Below are positions 15,794 through 21,935 of a DNA stretch of 21,935 nucleotides, in pieces. The notes under the pieces were generated by a model, which worked only from the letters and a program-made list of their open reading frames with translations, did no database searches and was not told where the DNA came from. How positions within the stretch are numbered: position 1 is the stretch's first letter; each line of letters opens with the position of its first letter. The DNA is from Opitutales bacterium UBA2995 (GTDB lineage: Bacteria; Verrucomicrobiota; Verrucomicrobiia; Opitutales; UBA2995), in contig DDZZ01000048.1 in NCBI GenBank assembly GCA_002346535.1, positions 475 to 22,409 of the forward strand, written 5' to 3'. The position numbers and the translations under genes were made by a program.

Positions 15794-17311
15794 ATGGATC
15801 CGCTTTTTGTTCTATTCTTAGGAATGGTCATCGTTTTCGTTGGCATCCTTTACTTTAAACTACACGCTTTTTTTACCCTGACCTTGGCGGCAATGGCCGT
15901 AGCGGCGTTTTCAAACCAGGATTTGATAAAGAACTATTGGCTTGAGGAGGGTCACACAGCGGTGGCAAAGGTCGAAACGGCTCTTATAGAGAAAGGTATC
16001 TCAAAAGAGGAGGCCAAGGAACTTGCCTGGTTAGAACATGGCGTTTCTGAAGAGCAGGCCGAGAATCTTGCAAAGTCACCATTTGGGCTTCGTGTAGCAA
16101 TCGCCTTTGGAGTGACTTGTGGAAAAATTGGAATCGTTATTTGCATGGCTTCCATCATTGGCACTTGTTTGCTTAATAGCGGAGCTGCATTGCGAATAGT
16201 AAGGGCCATTTTAAAGGCTATGGGCGAAAAAAGAGCTCCCGCTGCGATGGGGACCAGTGGCTTTTTCCTCGGGATTCCGGTATTCTTCGATACCGTATTT
16301 TATTTGATGGTACCACTGGCTAAGGCTTTGGCTGCCTCGACTAAGAAAAATTACGGTTTCTATGTTTTGGCAATCATTGCAGGGGGTTCGATTGCGCACT
16401 CACAAATCCCGCCAACACCTGGTCCTTTATTTGTTGCTGAGCAGCTGGGTATAGATATCGGCACCATGATGATATCGGGGATTATTGTTGGTGGTATGGC
16501 CGCGTTTAGCGGAATGATTTATGCAAAATGGATCAATAAACGAAAGCCCATTCCTTTTCGCGATCTTGAAGAAGGTGGCGATTCGAAAATGCAAAAATGG
16601 GATGAGATCAATGATTCTGATTTACCCAATCTTTGGTTATCCATGGCACCCATTATCTTCCCGCTAATATTGTTGTCCGGAAAAACTATTCTGACCAGTG
16701 CCGCGACCGCCACTGGAGCGGATCTTCCAAGCTGGCTATCCAACCTTGTCGGATTACTGGGCGACAAAAATGTGGCGTTAACGATTGGCGCTTGCATTGG
16801 CCTGTTCACGCTTTTCCAGAAAAAGTCCAATAACGATGCAGTAAAGGATGCCATGCAATCGGCATTGGCGAGTGGTGGCATTGTGTTGATGATCACCTGC
16901 GCCGGTGGTGCCTTTGGCGGCATGCTACAACAGTCCGGGATCCGAGAAGTGGTTGCAGCATTAGGTGGTGGCAACGGTTTCTGGTTTTTACCGATGGCTT
17001 TCATTCTCACAGCGATGATTCGTACTGTTCAAGGTTCAGCAACAGTGGCCATGATTACTTCAGTTGGTATTTTAGCACCAATGGCTAGCGCGGGTCTTGA
17101 TTTTCACCCCATATATTTGGCGATGGTGATTGGCTTTGGTTCTAAGCCGGTTCCTTGGATGAATGACAGCGGTTTTTGGGTTATCAGCAAGATGAGCGGT
17201 ATGACGGAAGGAGAAACACTTATGAACTTTTCTGTGATGGCTACTATCATGGCCATAGTAGGACTTATAGTCAGTATGATTGGTGCACAGGTCATTCCTT
17301 TTGCTGGCTGA
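15794..17311 (+). CDS. GntP-family sugar-acid:proton symporter
   Basis: This 505-residue inner-membrane transporter has about 12-14 hydrophobic segments and is typical of the gluconate permease (GntP) family. Recognisable blocks are the N-terminal MDPLFVLFLGMVIVFVGIL, GIPVFFDTVFYLMVPLAKAL (about 155-174), HSQIPPTPGPL (about 202-212), RTVQGSATVAMITSVG and NDSGFWVISKMSG. Family members import gluconate, idonate, fructuronate or related aldonates. It is about 55-60 residues longer than E. coli GntT, and most of the extra lies between the first helices (about 41-97). That insert contains a tandem 15-residue repeat, ALIEKGISKEEAKELA then WLEHGVSEEQAENLA. The stop overlaps the ATG of the next gene by one base, which indicates translational coupling with the KduD-type SDR. 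Confidence 0.9.
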   Translation: MDPLFVLFLGMVIVFVGILYFKLHAFFTLTLAAMAVAAFSNQDLIKNYWLEEGHTAVAKVETALIEKGISKEEAKELAWLEHGVSEEQAENLAKSPFGLRVAIAFGVTCGKIGIVICMASIIGTCLLNSGAALRIVRAILKAMGEKRAPAAMGTSGFFLGIPVFFDTVFYLMVPLAKALAASTKKNYGFYVLAIIAGGSIAHSQIPPTPGPLFVAEQLGIDIGTMMISGIIVGGMAAFSGMIYAKWINKRKPIPFRDLEEGGDSKMQKWDEINDSDLPNLWLSMAPIIFPLILLSGKTILTSAATATGADLPSWLSNLVGLLGDKNVALTIGACIGLFTLFQKKSNNDAVKDAMQSALASGGIVLMITCAGGAFGGMLQQSGIREVVAALGGGNGFWFLPMAFILTAMIRTVQGSATVAMITSVGILAPMASAGLDFHPIYLAMVIGFGSKPVPWMNDSGFWVISKMSGMTEGETLMNFSVMATIMAIVGLIVSMIGAQVIPFAG

Positions 17312-18081
17312 TGAGCGTTATTTCAGAATTTGATTTAAAAGGTAAAACAGCCTTGGTGACGGGATGTAGTCGTGGAATAGGAATGGCTATGGCGACCGGC
17401 CTCGCAGAAGCTGGGGCCGATATCATTGGGGTTGCCGCTCATTTGTTGGGAGAAGGCAGTGATATCGAAAAAACAGTTACCAGTATCGGTAGGAAGTTTA
17501 CCGCTTATAAATGCGATTTTTCCAACCGCGATGACCTGTATTCATTTATAAAGGATGTTAAGAAGAAGAACTCCAAAATCGATATTCTAGTCAATAATGC
17601 TGGAACCATATTGCGGAAGCCAGCTGCCGAACACCCCGATGAATTTTGGGACGAGGTGATCGCTGTAAATTTAAATGCGCAGTTTATACTTACCCGTGAA
17701 TTTGGAAAAGAGATGGTCGAGCGGGGAAGGGGAAAGATAATTTTCACGGCATCTTTGCTCACATTTCAGGGCGGAATTACGGTACCTGGCTACGCGGCAA
17801 GCAAGGGTGGTATTGGTCAATTAACGATGGCTTTTGCCAATGAGTGGGCCGGAAAAGGGGTTAACGTCAATGCGATTGCGCCCGGATATATTTCGACTTT
17901 CAATACCAAGGACTTACGAGCCGATCCCGAGCGGAGTGAACAGATTCTTTCCAGAATACCGGCTGGACGCTGGGGTGAACCGGATGATTTTAAAGGGCCG
18001 GTAGTATTTTTAGCGTCTGAAGCCTCACGTTATGTTCAAGGAGCAACCTTGTTGGTGGATGGAGGTTGGATGGGACGTTGA
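17311..18081 (+). CDS. kduD: KduD-type short-chain dehydrogenase (2-dehydro-3-deoxy-D-gluconate 5-dehydrogenase-like)
   Basis: This protein has 256 residues from ATG 17311, which overlaps the permease stop in a TGATG. The start fits the KduD N-terminus (SEFDLKGKTALVTG). The cofactor motif is TGCSRGIG (17-24), with NNAG at 95-98, Ser148, and Tyr161-x3-Lys165. Across its length it follows E. coli KduD as I recall it, including FQGGI-VP-Y-ASK (152-165), NVNAIAPGY (185-193) and SRIPAGRWG-P (214-224). KduD interconverts 2,5-diketo-3-deoxygluconate and 2-keto-3-deoxygluconate with NAD(H) in uronate degradation (pectin, glycosaminoglycan, ulvan). The classical partner KduI is absent here. The next gene is a sugar-acid dehydratase, so the SDR may instead oxidise that enzyme's 2-keto-3-deoxy product. 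Gluconate 5-dehydrogenase is a related alternative. Confidence 0.85.
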   Translation: MSVISEFDLKGKTALVTGCSRGIGMAMATGLAEAGADIIGVAAHLLGEGSDIEKTVTSIGRKFTAYKCDFSNRDDLYSFIKDVKKKNSKIDILVNNAGTILRKPAAEHPDEFWDEVIAVNLNAQFILTREFGKEMVERGRGKIIFTASLLTFQGGITVPGYAASKGGIGQLTMAFANEWAGKGVNVNAIAPGYISTFNTKDLRADPERSEQILSRIPAGRWGEPDDFKGPVVFLASEASRYVQGATLLVDGGWMGR

Positions 18082-18090
18082 TTGGGCTCT

Positions 18091-19179
18091 ATGAGTACTA
18101 TCTCAAAAATTGTAACCAAGCTCTATCGCGTCCCGTTGAAAGAGCCGATGGCTGACGCAAAGCACGGAGCACATACCGATTTTGAGCTCGTGGTAGTATC
18201 CATTTACCTGAGAGACGGTAGTATGGGTACCGGTTATACTTATACCTGCGGCAAAGGTGGTCATGCCATTCGTGCCATGATTGAAAACGATTTTAAACCG
18301 TATCTGATCGGATTGGACGGCACCGACGTTGAAGGGATCCATGAGTACTGTGAATGGCATATTCACTATGTAGGCCGGGGAGGGATTGCTTCCTTTGCTA
18401 TTTCGGCAATCGATATTGCTTTGTGGGATATTCGTTGCCGCAAAGCCGACCAGCCCTTATGGAAAATGGCGGGTGGAGAAAGCAATACATGTCAGGTTTA
18501 TCGAGGGGGAATCGATTTGAACTTTGAATTACCCAAGTTACTTGAAAGTGTAAACGGCTATCTGGAACACGGGTTGAATGCTGTGAAAATAAAGATAGGA
18601 CAACCCGATTTGGCCAATGATATTGCCCGCATAGGAGCAGTTCGTGAATCCATAGGAAAAGATACCATATTTATGGTGGATGCTAATTATGCAATGACGG
18701 TTGCCCAAGCCATAGAATGCGCCAAGCAGTTTAAGCCCTATGATATTTACTGGTTCGAGGAGCCTATCATTCCGGATGATTATAAGGGATTCGCCAAAAT
18801 TGCCGATGAGACCAATGTGCCGCTGGCCATGGGAGAAAACCTTCATACACTCCATGAATTCAGCTATGCATTCGACCAGGCCAAACTATCCTATATACAG
18901 CCGGATGCCTCCAATTGCTGTGGCATAACGGGCTGGTTGAAAGTAGCGGAAATGTCGCGCATTTACGGTCTACCTGTTTGTTCGCATGGTATGCAAGAAC
19001 TGCATGTGAGCCTTGTATCGTCTCAATCCAACGCAGGTTGGATGGAGTACCACAGTTTTCCAATCGATGAGTATACCAAGCGGCCTCTGGTAATTGAAAA
19101 CTTTCGAGCCGTAGCTCCGGATGAACCCGGTATTGGAGTCGAGTTCAATTGGGATGCTTTGAAATCCTATAGGGAATAA
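18091..19179 (+). CDS. Mandelate racemase/enolase-superfamily sugar-acid dehydratase
   Basis: This cytosolic enzyme has 362 residues from ATG 18091. A TTG at 18082 abuts the kduD stop and would add three residues, and ATG is preferred. It has the N-terminal capping domain (about 1-120) and a (beta/alpha)7-beta barrel. Active-site elements of the MR subgroup are KIK at Lys166/Lys168, metal ligands Asp197 (MVDANY), Glu in WFEEP (221-225) and Glu249 (GENLH), plus Asp272 and His299 (CSHGMQE) as the His-Asp dyad. Family members dehydrate acid sugars (galactarate/talarate, gluconate, mannonate, fuconate, rhamnonate) to 2-keto-3-deoxy acids. The order GntP, SDR, dehydratase suggests that the imported aldonate or aldarate is its substrate. 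The specific acid cannot be told from these residues. Confidence 0.87.
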   Translation: MSTISKIVTKLYRVPLKEPMADAKHGAHTDFELVVVSIYLRDGSMGTGYTYTCGKGGHAIRAMIENDFKPYLIGLDGTDVEGIHEYCEWHIHYVGRGGIASFAISAIDIALWDIRCRKADQPLWKMAGGESNTCQVYRGGIDLNFELPKLLESVNGYLEHGLNAVKIKIGQPDLANDIARIGAVRESIGKDTIFMVDANYAMTVAQAIECAKQFKPYDIYWFEEPIIPDDYKGFAKIADETNVPLAMGENLHTLHEFSYAFDQAKLSYIQPDASNCCGITGWLKVAEMSRIYGLPVCSHGMQELHVSLVSSQSNAGWMEYHSFPIDEYTKRPLVIENFRAVAPDEPGIGVEFNWDALKSYRE

Positions 19180-19273
19180 TCAGTGGATTTGAATGATTTC
19201 GAAACTTCGACAATATTCAGCATTTTAATCCAGAGCCTTCAAGGCAGGCAGCTCAGTACGTAGGCTAGTGCTT

Positions 19274-20806
19274 TTAGAGCTCTGCAACCTGGATGTTCCT
19301 ATACCACAAATCCATAATGCGATTGCCGTGGACCTGGATCCCGATGGGGCCTTCGGGGATGATGGTGTCTGAATGGTAAGTCATAATCTTATGTCCGTTG
19401 AGCCAGGTGTGGTAAGTGTTGCCTACAACCTTAACGCGGATGGTGTTCCAGTCCCTGGGATCAAATACGGCTTCCGCATCCTTCACCTGGATGGGATAGC
19501 CTTTACCTGGAATATAACATAAACCAGTCATGTCGCGTTTGAGACTTCCGGATTCGCCGATCTGAATTTGCTCCCGGTTGTCTCGCAGAAAAATCCCTGT
19601 ATCGATTCTGCCACTACCGAACTTGAAATCTGCCTGGAATACGAAGTCTTTGTAAGACTTATCCGTTTGCAGAATATCGCCCTTTTGATCGCGATCATTC
19701 ACCGCGTAAAGCATGCCATCTTTTACTTTCCAGCAGTCGGCTACCTTGTATTTCCATCCCTTGAGGTTTTTACTGTTAAAGACTGAGAGCATTTTGGGCT
19801 CTTGCACGTAGTCAGCATAGACCTCTTCGATATTGGCAGATTTGTGGTCGCCTTTGTGGAACAGGAAGCGGTGTTTAAGAAGCAGCGTTTCGCTATCCTT
19901 AAGGTTTAAGGCACCATTCAATTGTTTTTCTGCTTCTTCTTTGCTGGAGGTTAAGGCTTTCAGGCCAAAGGGATTCGATGTAAGTAATCCATAAGTACGT
20001 GCGTGCCACTTGGTCGGGTAGCGAAGGCTTTCCGGATGGTTCATAAAGGTGATGCCGACTTTATGCCCGTTTATAACTCCCGAGTAATCACACCAGTTTG
20101 CTCGCTTGCTCCAGCTGTCTGCGTTTTTGTCGCCATGGGAATTAATCAGCAACCCACCTTTTCCCGCGTCAACGGATATATCGTGTGGCACTCGAATGGA
20201 AAGGCCGGCGTCTTTCTGATCGGCCAAATGGGTCAGAACATGAGGTGGAGCTTTGAGGGTTATGTCCACATCGATAATGCGGTTATCTGCATTCGGTTCC
20301 CGAAATGTGTAAGTCCGTTCGTCTTTCATGATCCAGTTACCATAATGATCCGTGTAATCGTTGGTAACGATCACGGTGGCATGGTTGTCAGCACTCTGGA
20401 TGGATTTATAACCGGTGTGCTTGGTATAACCCATTTCGGACAAGATCTCCTTTTGTTCTTCCTGAGACTTCCCTTGCAGACGGCGTTCTAGGCTCATATG
20501 CTCAAGCCAGGTGTTGGAGCCATTGACCTTGTGATGACCGAAATTGATGCCGCGGTGATGCGGGTGATCTTGCCGTTCGCCTTCGATATCCTTCATCGGG
20601 TAGTGTCGCGTCATATGTGCTCCGGTAGGTCCGATGATGGGGTAGAAGTAAGGTTTGTTGGCCTGATCGGTGACGTAGCCGGCAAAGAGTTCCCCGTCGA
20701 TGGTCACTTCAAATCCACTTTCTGAGGTGGTAACTTGCCAGTCTTTTGCCTGAGTAAACGTGAATGAAAAAACGAAAAGGAAAACTGAAAAAAGAATATG
20801 GTTCAT
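19274..20806 (-). CDS. Fused DUF6807 (PmoA-like) and DUF1080 (3-keto-disaccharide hydrolase-like) secreted protein
   Basis: This 510-residue protein has a Sec signal (about 1-20, ending TQA). Residues about 22-325 match the DUF6807 'methane oxygenase PmoA' family: RHYPM (about 68-72), DHPHHRG (80-86) and a late NHPESLRYPTKWHARTYGL block. Despite the family name this is not a methane monooxygenase subunit. Residues about 340-510 are a DUF1080 domain: FNSKNLKGWK at the start, then W-VKDGML, DFVFQADFK, GIFLRD, WN-IRVKVVGN and GPIGIQVHG. DUF1080 proteins are concanavalin-like folds that include hydrolases of 3-keto-glycosides. The fusion suggests joint action on one secreted carbohydrate substrate. 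It converges with the dehydratase gene (94-bp gap) and lies 212 bp downstream of the sugar isomerase on the same strand. Confidence 0.85.
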   Translation of the reverse strand: MNHILFSVFLFVFSFTFTQAKDWQVTTSESGFEVTIDGELFAGYVTDQANKPYFYPIIGPTGAHMTRHYPMKDIEGERQDHPHHRGINFGHHKVNGSNTWLEHMSLERRLQGKSQEEQKEILSEMGYTKHTGYKSIQSADNHATVIVTNDYTDHYGNWIMKDERTYTFREPNADNRIIDVDITLKAPPHVLTHLADQKDAGLSIRVPHDISVDAGKGGLLINSHGDKNADSWSKRANWCDYSGVINGHKVGITFMNHPESLRYPTKWHARTYGLLTSNPFGLKALTSSKEEAEKQLNGALNLKDSETLLLKHRFLFHKGDHKSANIEEVYADYVQEPKMLSVFNSKNLKGWKYKVADCWKVKDGMLYAVNDRDQKGDILQTDKSYKDFVFQADFKFGSGRIDTGIFLRDNREQIQIGESGSLKRDMTGLCYIPGKGYPIQVKDAEAVFDPRDWNTIRVKVVGNTYHTWLNGHKIMTYHSDTIIPEGPIGIQVHGNRIMDLWYRNIQVAEL

Positions 20807-21018
20807 ATGGAAGATATACGGGATTTTTCGGATCTGTATTCATACAGCATAAGCATCCGGGCTATGTGAAAACAGATAAAACTCTAGTGCCTAAAAATAA
20901 TAAAGTGATGAAGTCCGGTAAAACCGAGCCCTATAATTCTGTTTTTAATGATGTTGTTTCAAGTAGTATTTTACAGAATCATTTCTGCCAATTTTTTCGT
21001 CTTTTCTCAGTTTAAAAG

Positions 21019-21834
21019 CTAAACTCCAAAAAACTTCCTCAAATTCTGAATACTGGTTTCAGCAATTATATCGGGACTGGGATCGTACTTAAACACCTCC
21101 ACAGATACCCAGCCATCGTAAGCAGTTTCACCGAGGGCCTCAACAATCGGCCCATATTTGACACCGCCCATGCCCGGACCATAGAAATTAGGATCGTTGG
21201 CATGAAAGTGGGCTGTCCAATTCCTGGAGGCTCGAATGACATCGCCGATAGAGCCGGACTCTGTGCTCATTGCCTTAACATCGAGATGCAAGCGACAGGA
21301 CGGGTGATCCACTGCCTCGCACAATCGGATAGTTTCTAACGCGGTATTCAGGAAATTGGTTTCGGTTGGTCCCAGAGGTTCCATGGCAATCGTGACTCCT
21401 AATTCGCCACAGTGCGCTGCCGTAGCTTTTAATACTGTGGTGGCTCGATCAAAAGCTGCTTCGTATTCCCAATCCCCCTCCAAGTTCCTTTGCTCAGGAC
21501 TTCCCCAGACCATAATTTTTCCACCCAGATTCTGACAGAGATCCGCCAATCGTTTCACATAATCGATTGTCGCTTGCCTAGTTGCAGGATCTGGGGATGT
21601 GAGGTGGTAGCCTTCGGTTTTGGCAAGCAACCAATGGATACCGACAACATCCAATCCCGCATCTCGTACCTGATCACCCAAGGATTGAGCCTCGGCAGAG
21701 CTTATGCTACGAACATCGTTTGTCAGGGTAAACGGGGCAATTTCCAGACCGGTATAACCATGGCCCGCGGCCAACCGGGCAGACTTAGCTAGAGGAACAT
21801 CACCAAAGGTTTCGTTGCAGAGCGCGAATTTCAT
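21019..21834 (-). CDS. TIM-barrel sugar (phosphate) isomerase/epimerase
   Basis: This 271-residue cytosolic protein belongs to the AP-endonuclease 2/xylose isomerase-like TIM-barrel family. The four metal ligands expected for ketose 3-epimerase-type enzymes can be aligned: Glu152 (AMEPLG), Asp185 (HLDVKAM), His211 (HFHAND) and Glu246 (SVEVF). Glu152 and Glu246 would also be the catalytic pair. Relatives include D-tagatose/D-psicose 3-epimerase, hydroxypyruvate isomerase, inosose isomerase, and enzymes acting on 3-keto sugars. There is no signal peptide, so it acts on imported sugar. It is likely co-transcribed leftward with the DUF6807-DUF1080 gene, although the 212-bp gap allows a separate promoter. 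The family is secure and the substrate unknown. Confidence 0.85.
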   Translation of the reverse strand: MKFALCNETFGDVPLAKSARLAAGHGYTGLEIAPFTLTNDVRSISSAEAQSLGDQVRDAGLDVVGIHWLLAKTEGYHLTSPDPATRQATIDYVKRLADLCQNLGGKIMVWGSPEQRNLEGDWEYEAAFDRATTVLKATAAHCGELGVTIAMEPLGPTETNFLNTALETIRLCEAVDHPSCRLHLDVKAMSTESGSIGDVIRASRNWTAHFHANDPNFYGPGMGGVKYGPIVEALGETAYDGWVSVEVFKYDPSPDIIAETSIQNLRKFFGV

Positions 21835-21912
21835 AAGGAACTTAGAAGAGTAGAAAGATAAGAAATTGTAACCTCAAAATGCACAAAATTTGGTCGGGTA
21901 AGGATTTTAAAC
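21835..21912. promoter_or_regulatory. Possible divergent promoter region at the right edge
   Basis: This 78-bp AT-rich spacer lies between the minus-strand isomerase and a possible plus-strand start. No clear -35/-10 pair can be chosen. It ends with AAGGA seven or eight bases before the ATG at 21913, a fair ribosome-binding site. Confidence 0.25.
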
Positions 21913-21935
21913 ATGAGCAAACCGAGCAACTGTGT
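21913..21935 (+). CDS. Possible 5' end of a new gene (partial)
   Basis: ATG at 21913 is preceded by AAGGA at suitable spacing and reads MSKPSNC before the window ends. Seven codons are too few to identify anything. Divergent orientation from the isomerase is the only context. Confidence 0.3.

Noticed and set aside
16519..17010. 163-codon minus-strand frame
   Set aside because: It is antisense to the membrane segments of the GntP permease; low-complexity shadow.
17176..17310. Upstream extension of the SDR gene into the permease gene
   Set aside because: The extended N-terminus is out-of-frame permease sequence; ATG 17311 matches the KduD family start.
20003..20491. 162-codon plus-strand frame
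   Set aside because: It lies entirely antisense to the DUF6807 domain, with no family signature.
19274..20806. Methane oxidation, suggested by the family name PmoA
   Set aside because: DUF6807 'PmoA' is unrelated to the membrane subunit of particulate methane monooxygenase; the protein is secreted, soluble and fused to DUF1080.
20764..21015. 83-codon plus-strand frame in the gap between the isomerase and the DUF6807 gene
   Set aside because: It starts inside the signal-peptide coding region of the minus-strand gene, is lysine-rich from AT-rich sequence and has no domain.
1..21935. CRISPR array, tRNA, rRNA, insertion sequence or phage module
   Set aside because: I saw no spaced direct repeats, tRNA-like cloverleaf, rRNA core sequence, transposase or phage protein on either strand.

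Overview
The window most likely comes from a marine member of the PVC superphylum, probably Verrucomicrobiota (Opitutae-like). The main evidence is a 1020-residue PVC-type heme-binding protein, a fused DUF6807-DUF1080 protein, a ThuA-like protein, sulfatases of more than one type, and many secreted proteins with Sec or lipoprotein signals. Base composition is moderate and most starts lack a strong Shine-Dalgarno sequence. I see no rRNA, tRNA, CRISPR array, IS element or phage gene.

Layout. 1-225 is the 3' end of an unrecognised gene. 303-5546 is a divergent pair of periplasmic redox proteins: the PVC-type heme protein on the minus strand and a PQQ-dependent quinohemoprotein dehydrogenase lipoprotein on the plus strand, with about 50 bp between them. 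5547-6262 holds a decayed membrane-protein gene. 6263-10004 carries a sulfatase resembling heparan N-sulfatase, a beta-hydroxyacid dehydrogenase with a GRT motif like that of sulfolactaldehyde reductase, and a ThuA-like protein. 10005-11844 has an intact fdhD flanked by palindromes and by two gene remnants: the C-terminus of a sulfatase and the C-terminus of an Nramp-like transporter. 11845-13683 is a PhoD-type phosphatase on the minus strand.

13837-19179 is a run of four plus-strand genes: a sulfatase lipoprotein, a GntP-family permease, a KduD-type SDR and a mandelate-racemase-family sugar-acid dehydratase. The last three are tightly packed (1-nt overlap, then a 9-nt gap to the chosen start). 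Facing them on the minus strand are the DUF6807-DUF1080 protein and a TIM-barrel sugar isomerase/epimerase. A possible new gene begins at 21913.

How the genes fit together (inference). This looks like part of a glycan-use region for a sulfated, uronate-containing or otherwise acidic polysaccharide. Sulfatases desulfate it outside the cytoplasm, GntP imports a sugar acid, and the dehydratase and SDR form or oxidise a 2-keto-3-deoxy acid. DUF1080, ThuA and TIM-barrel proteins are typical of glycoside handling, possibly through 3-keto intermediates. The best candidates for something undescribed are the GntP-SDR-dehydratase unit and the GRT-motif dehydrogenase. The three gene remnants show that the region has been losing genes.
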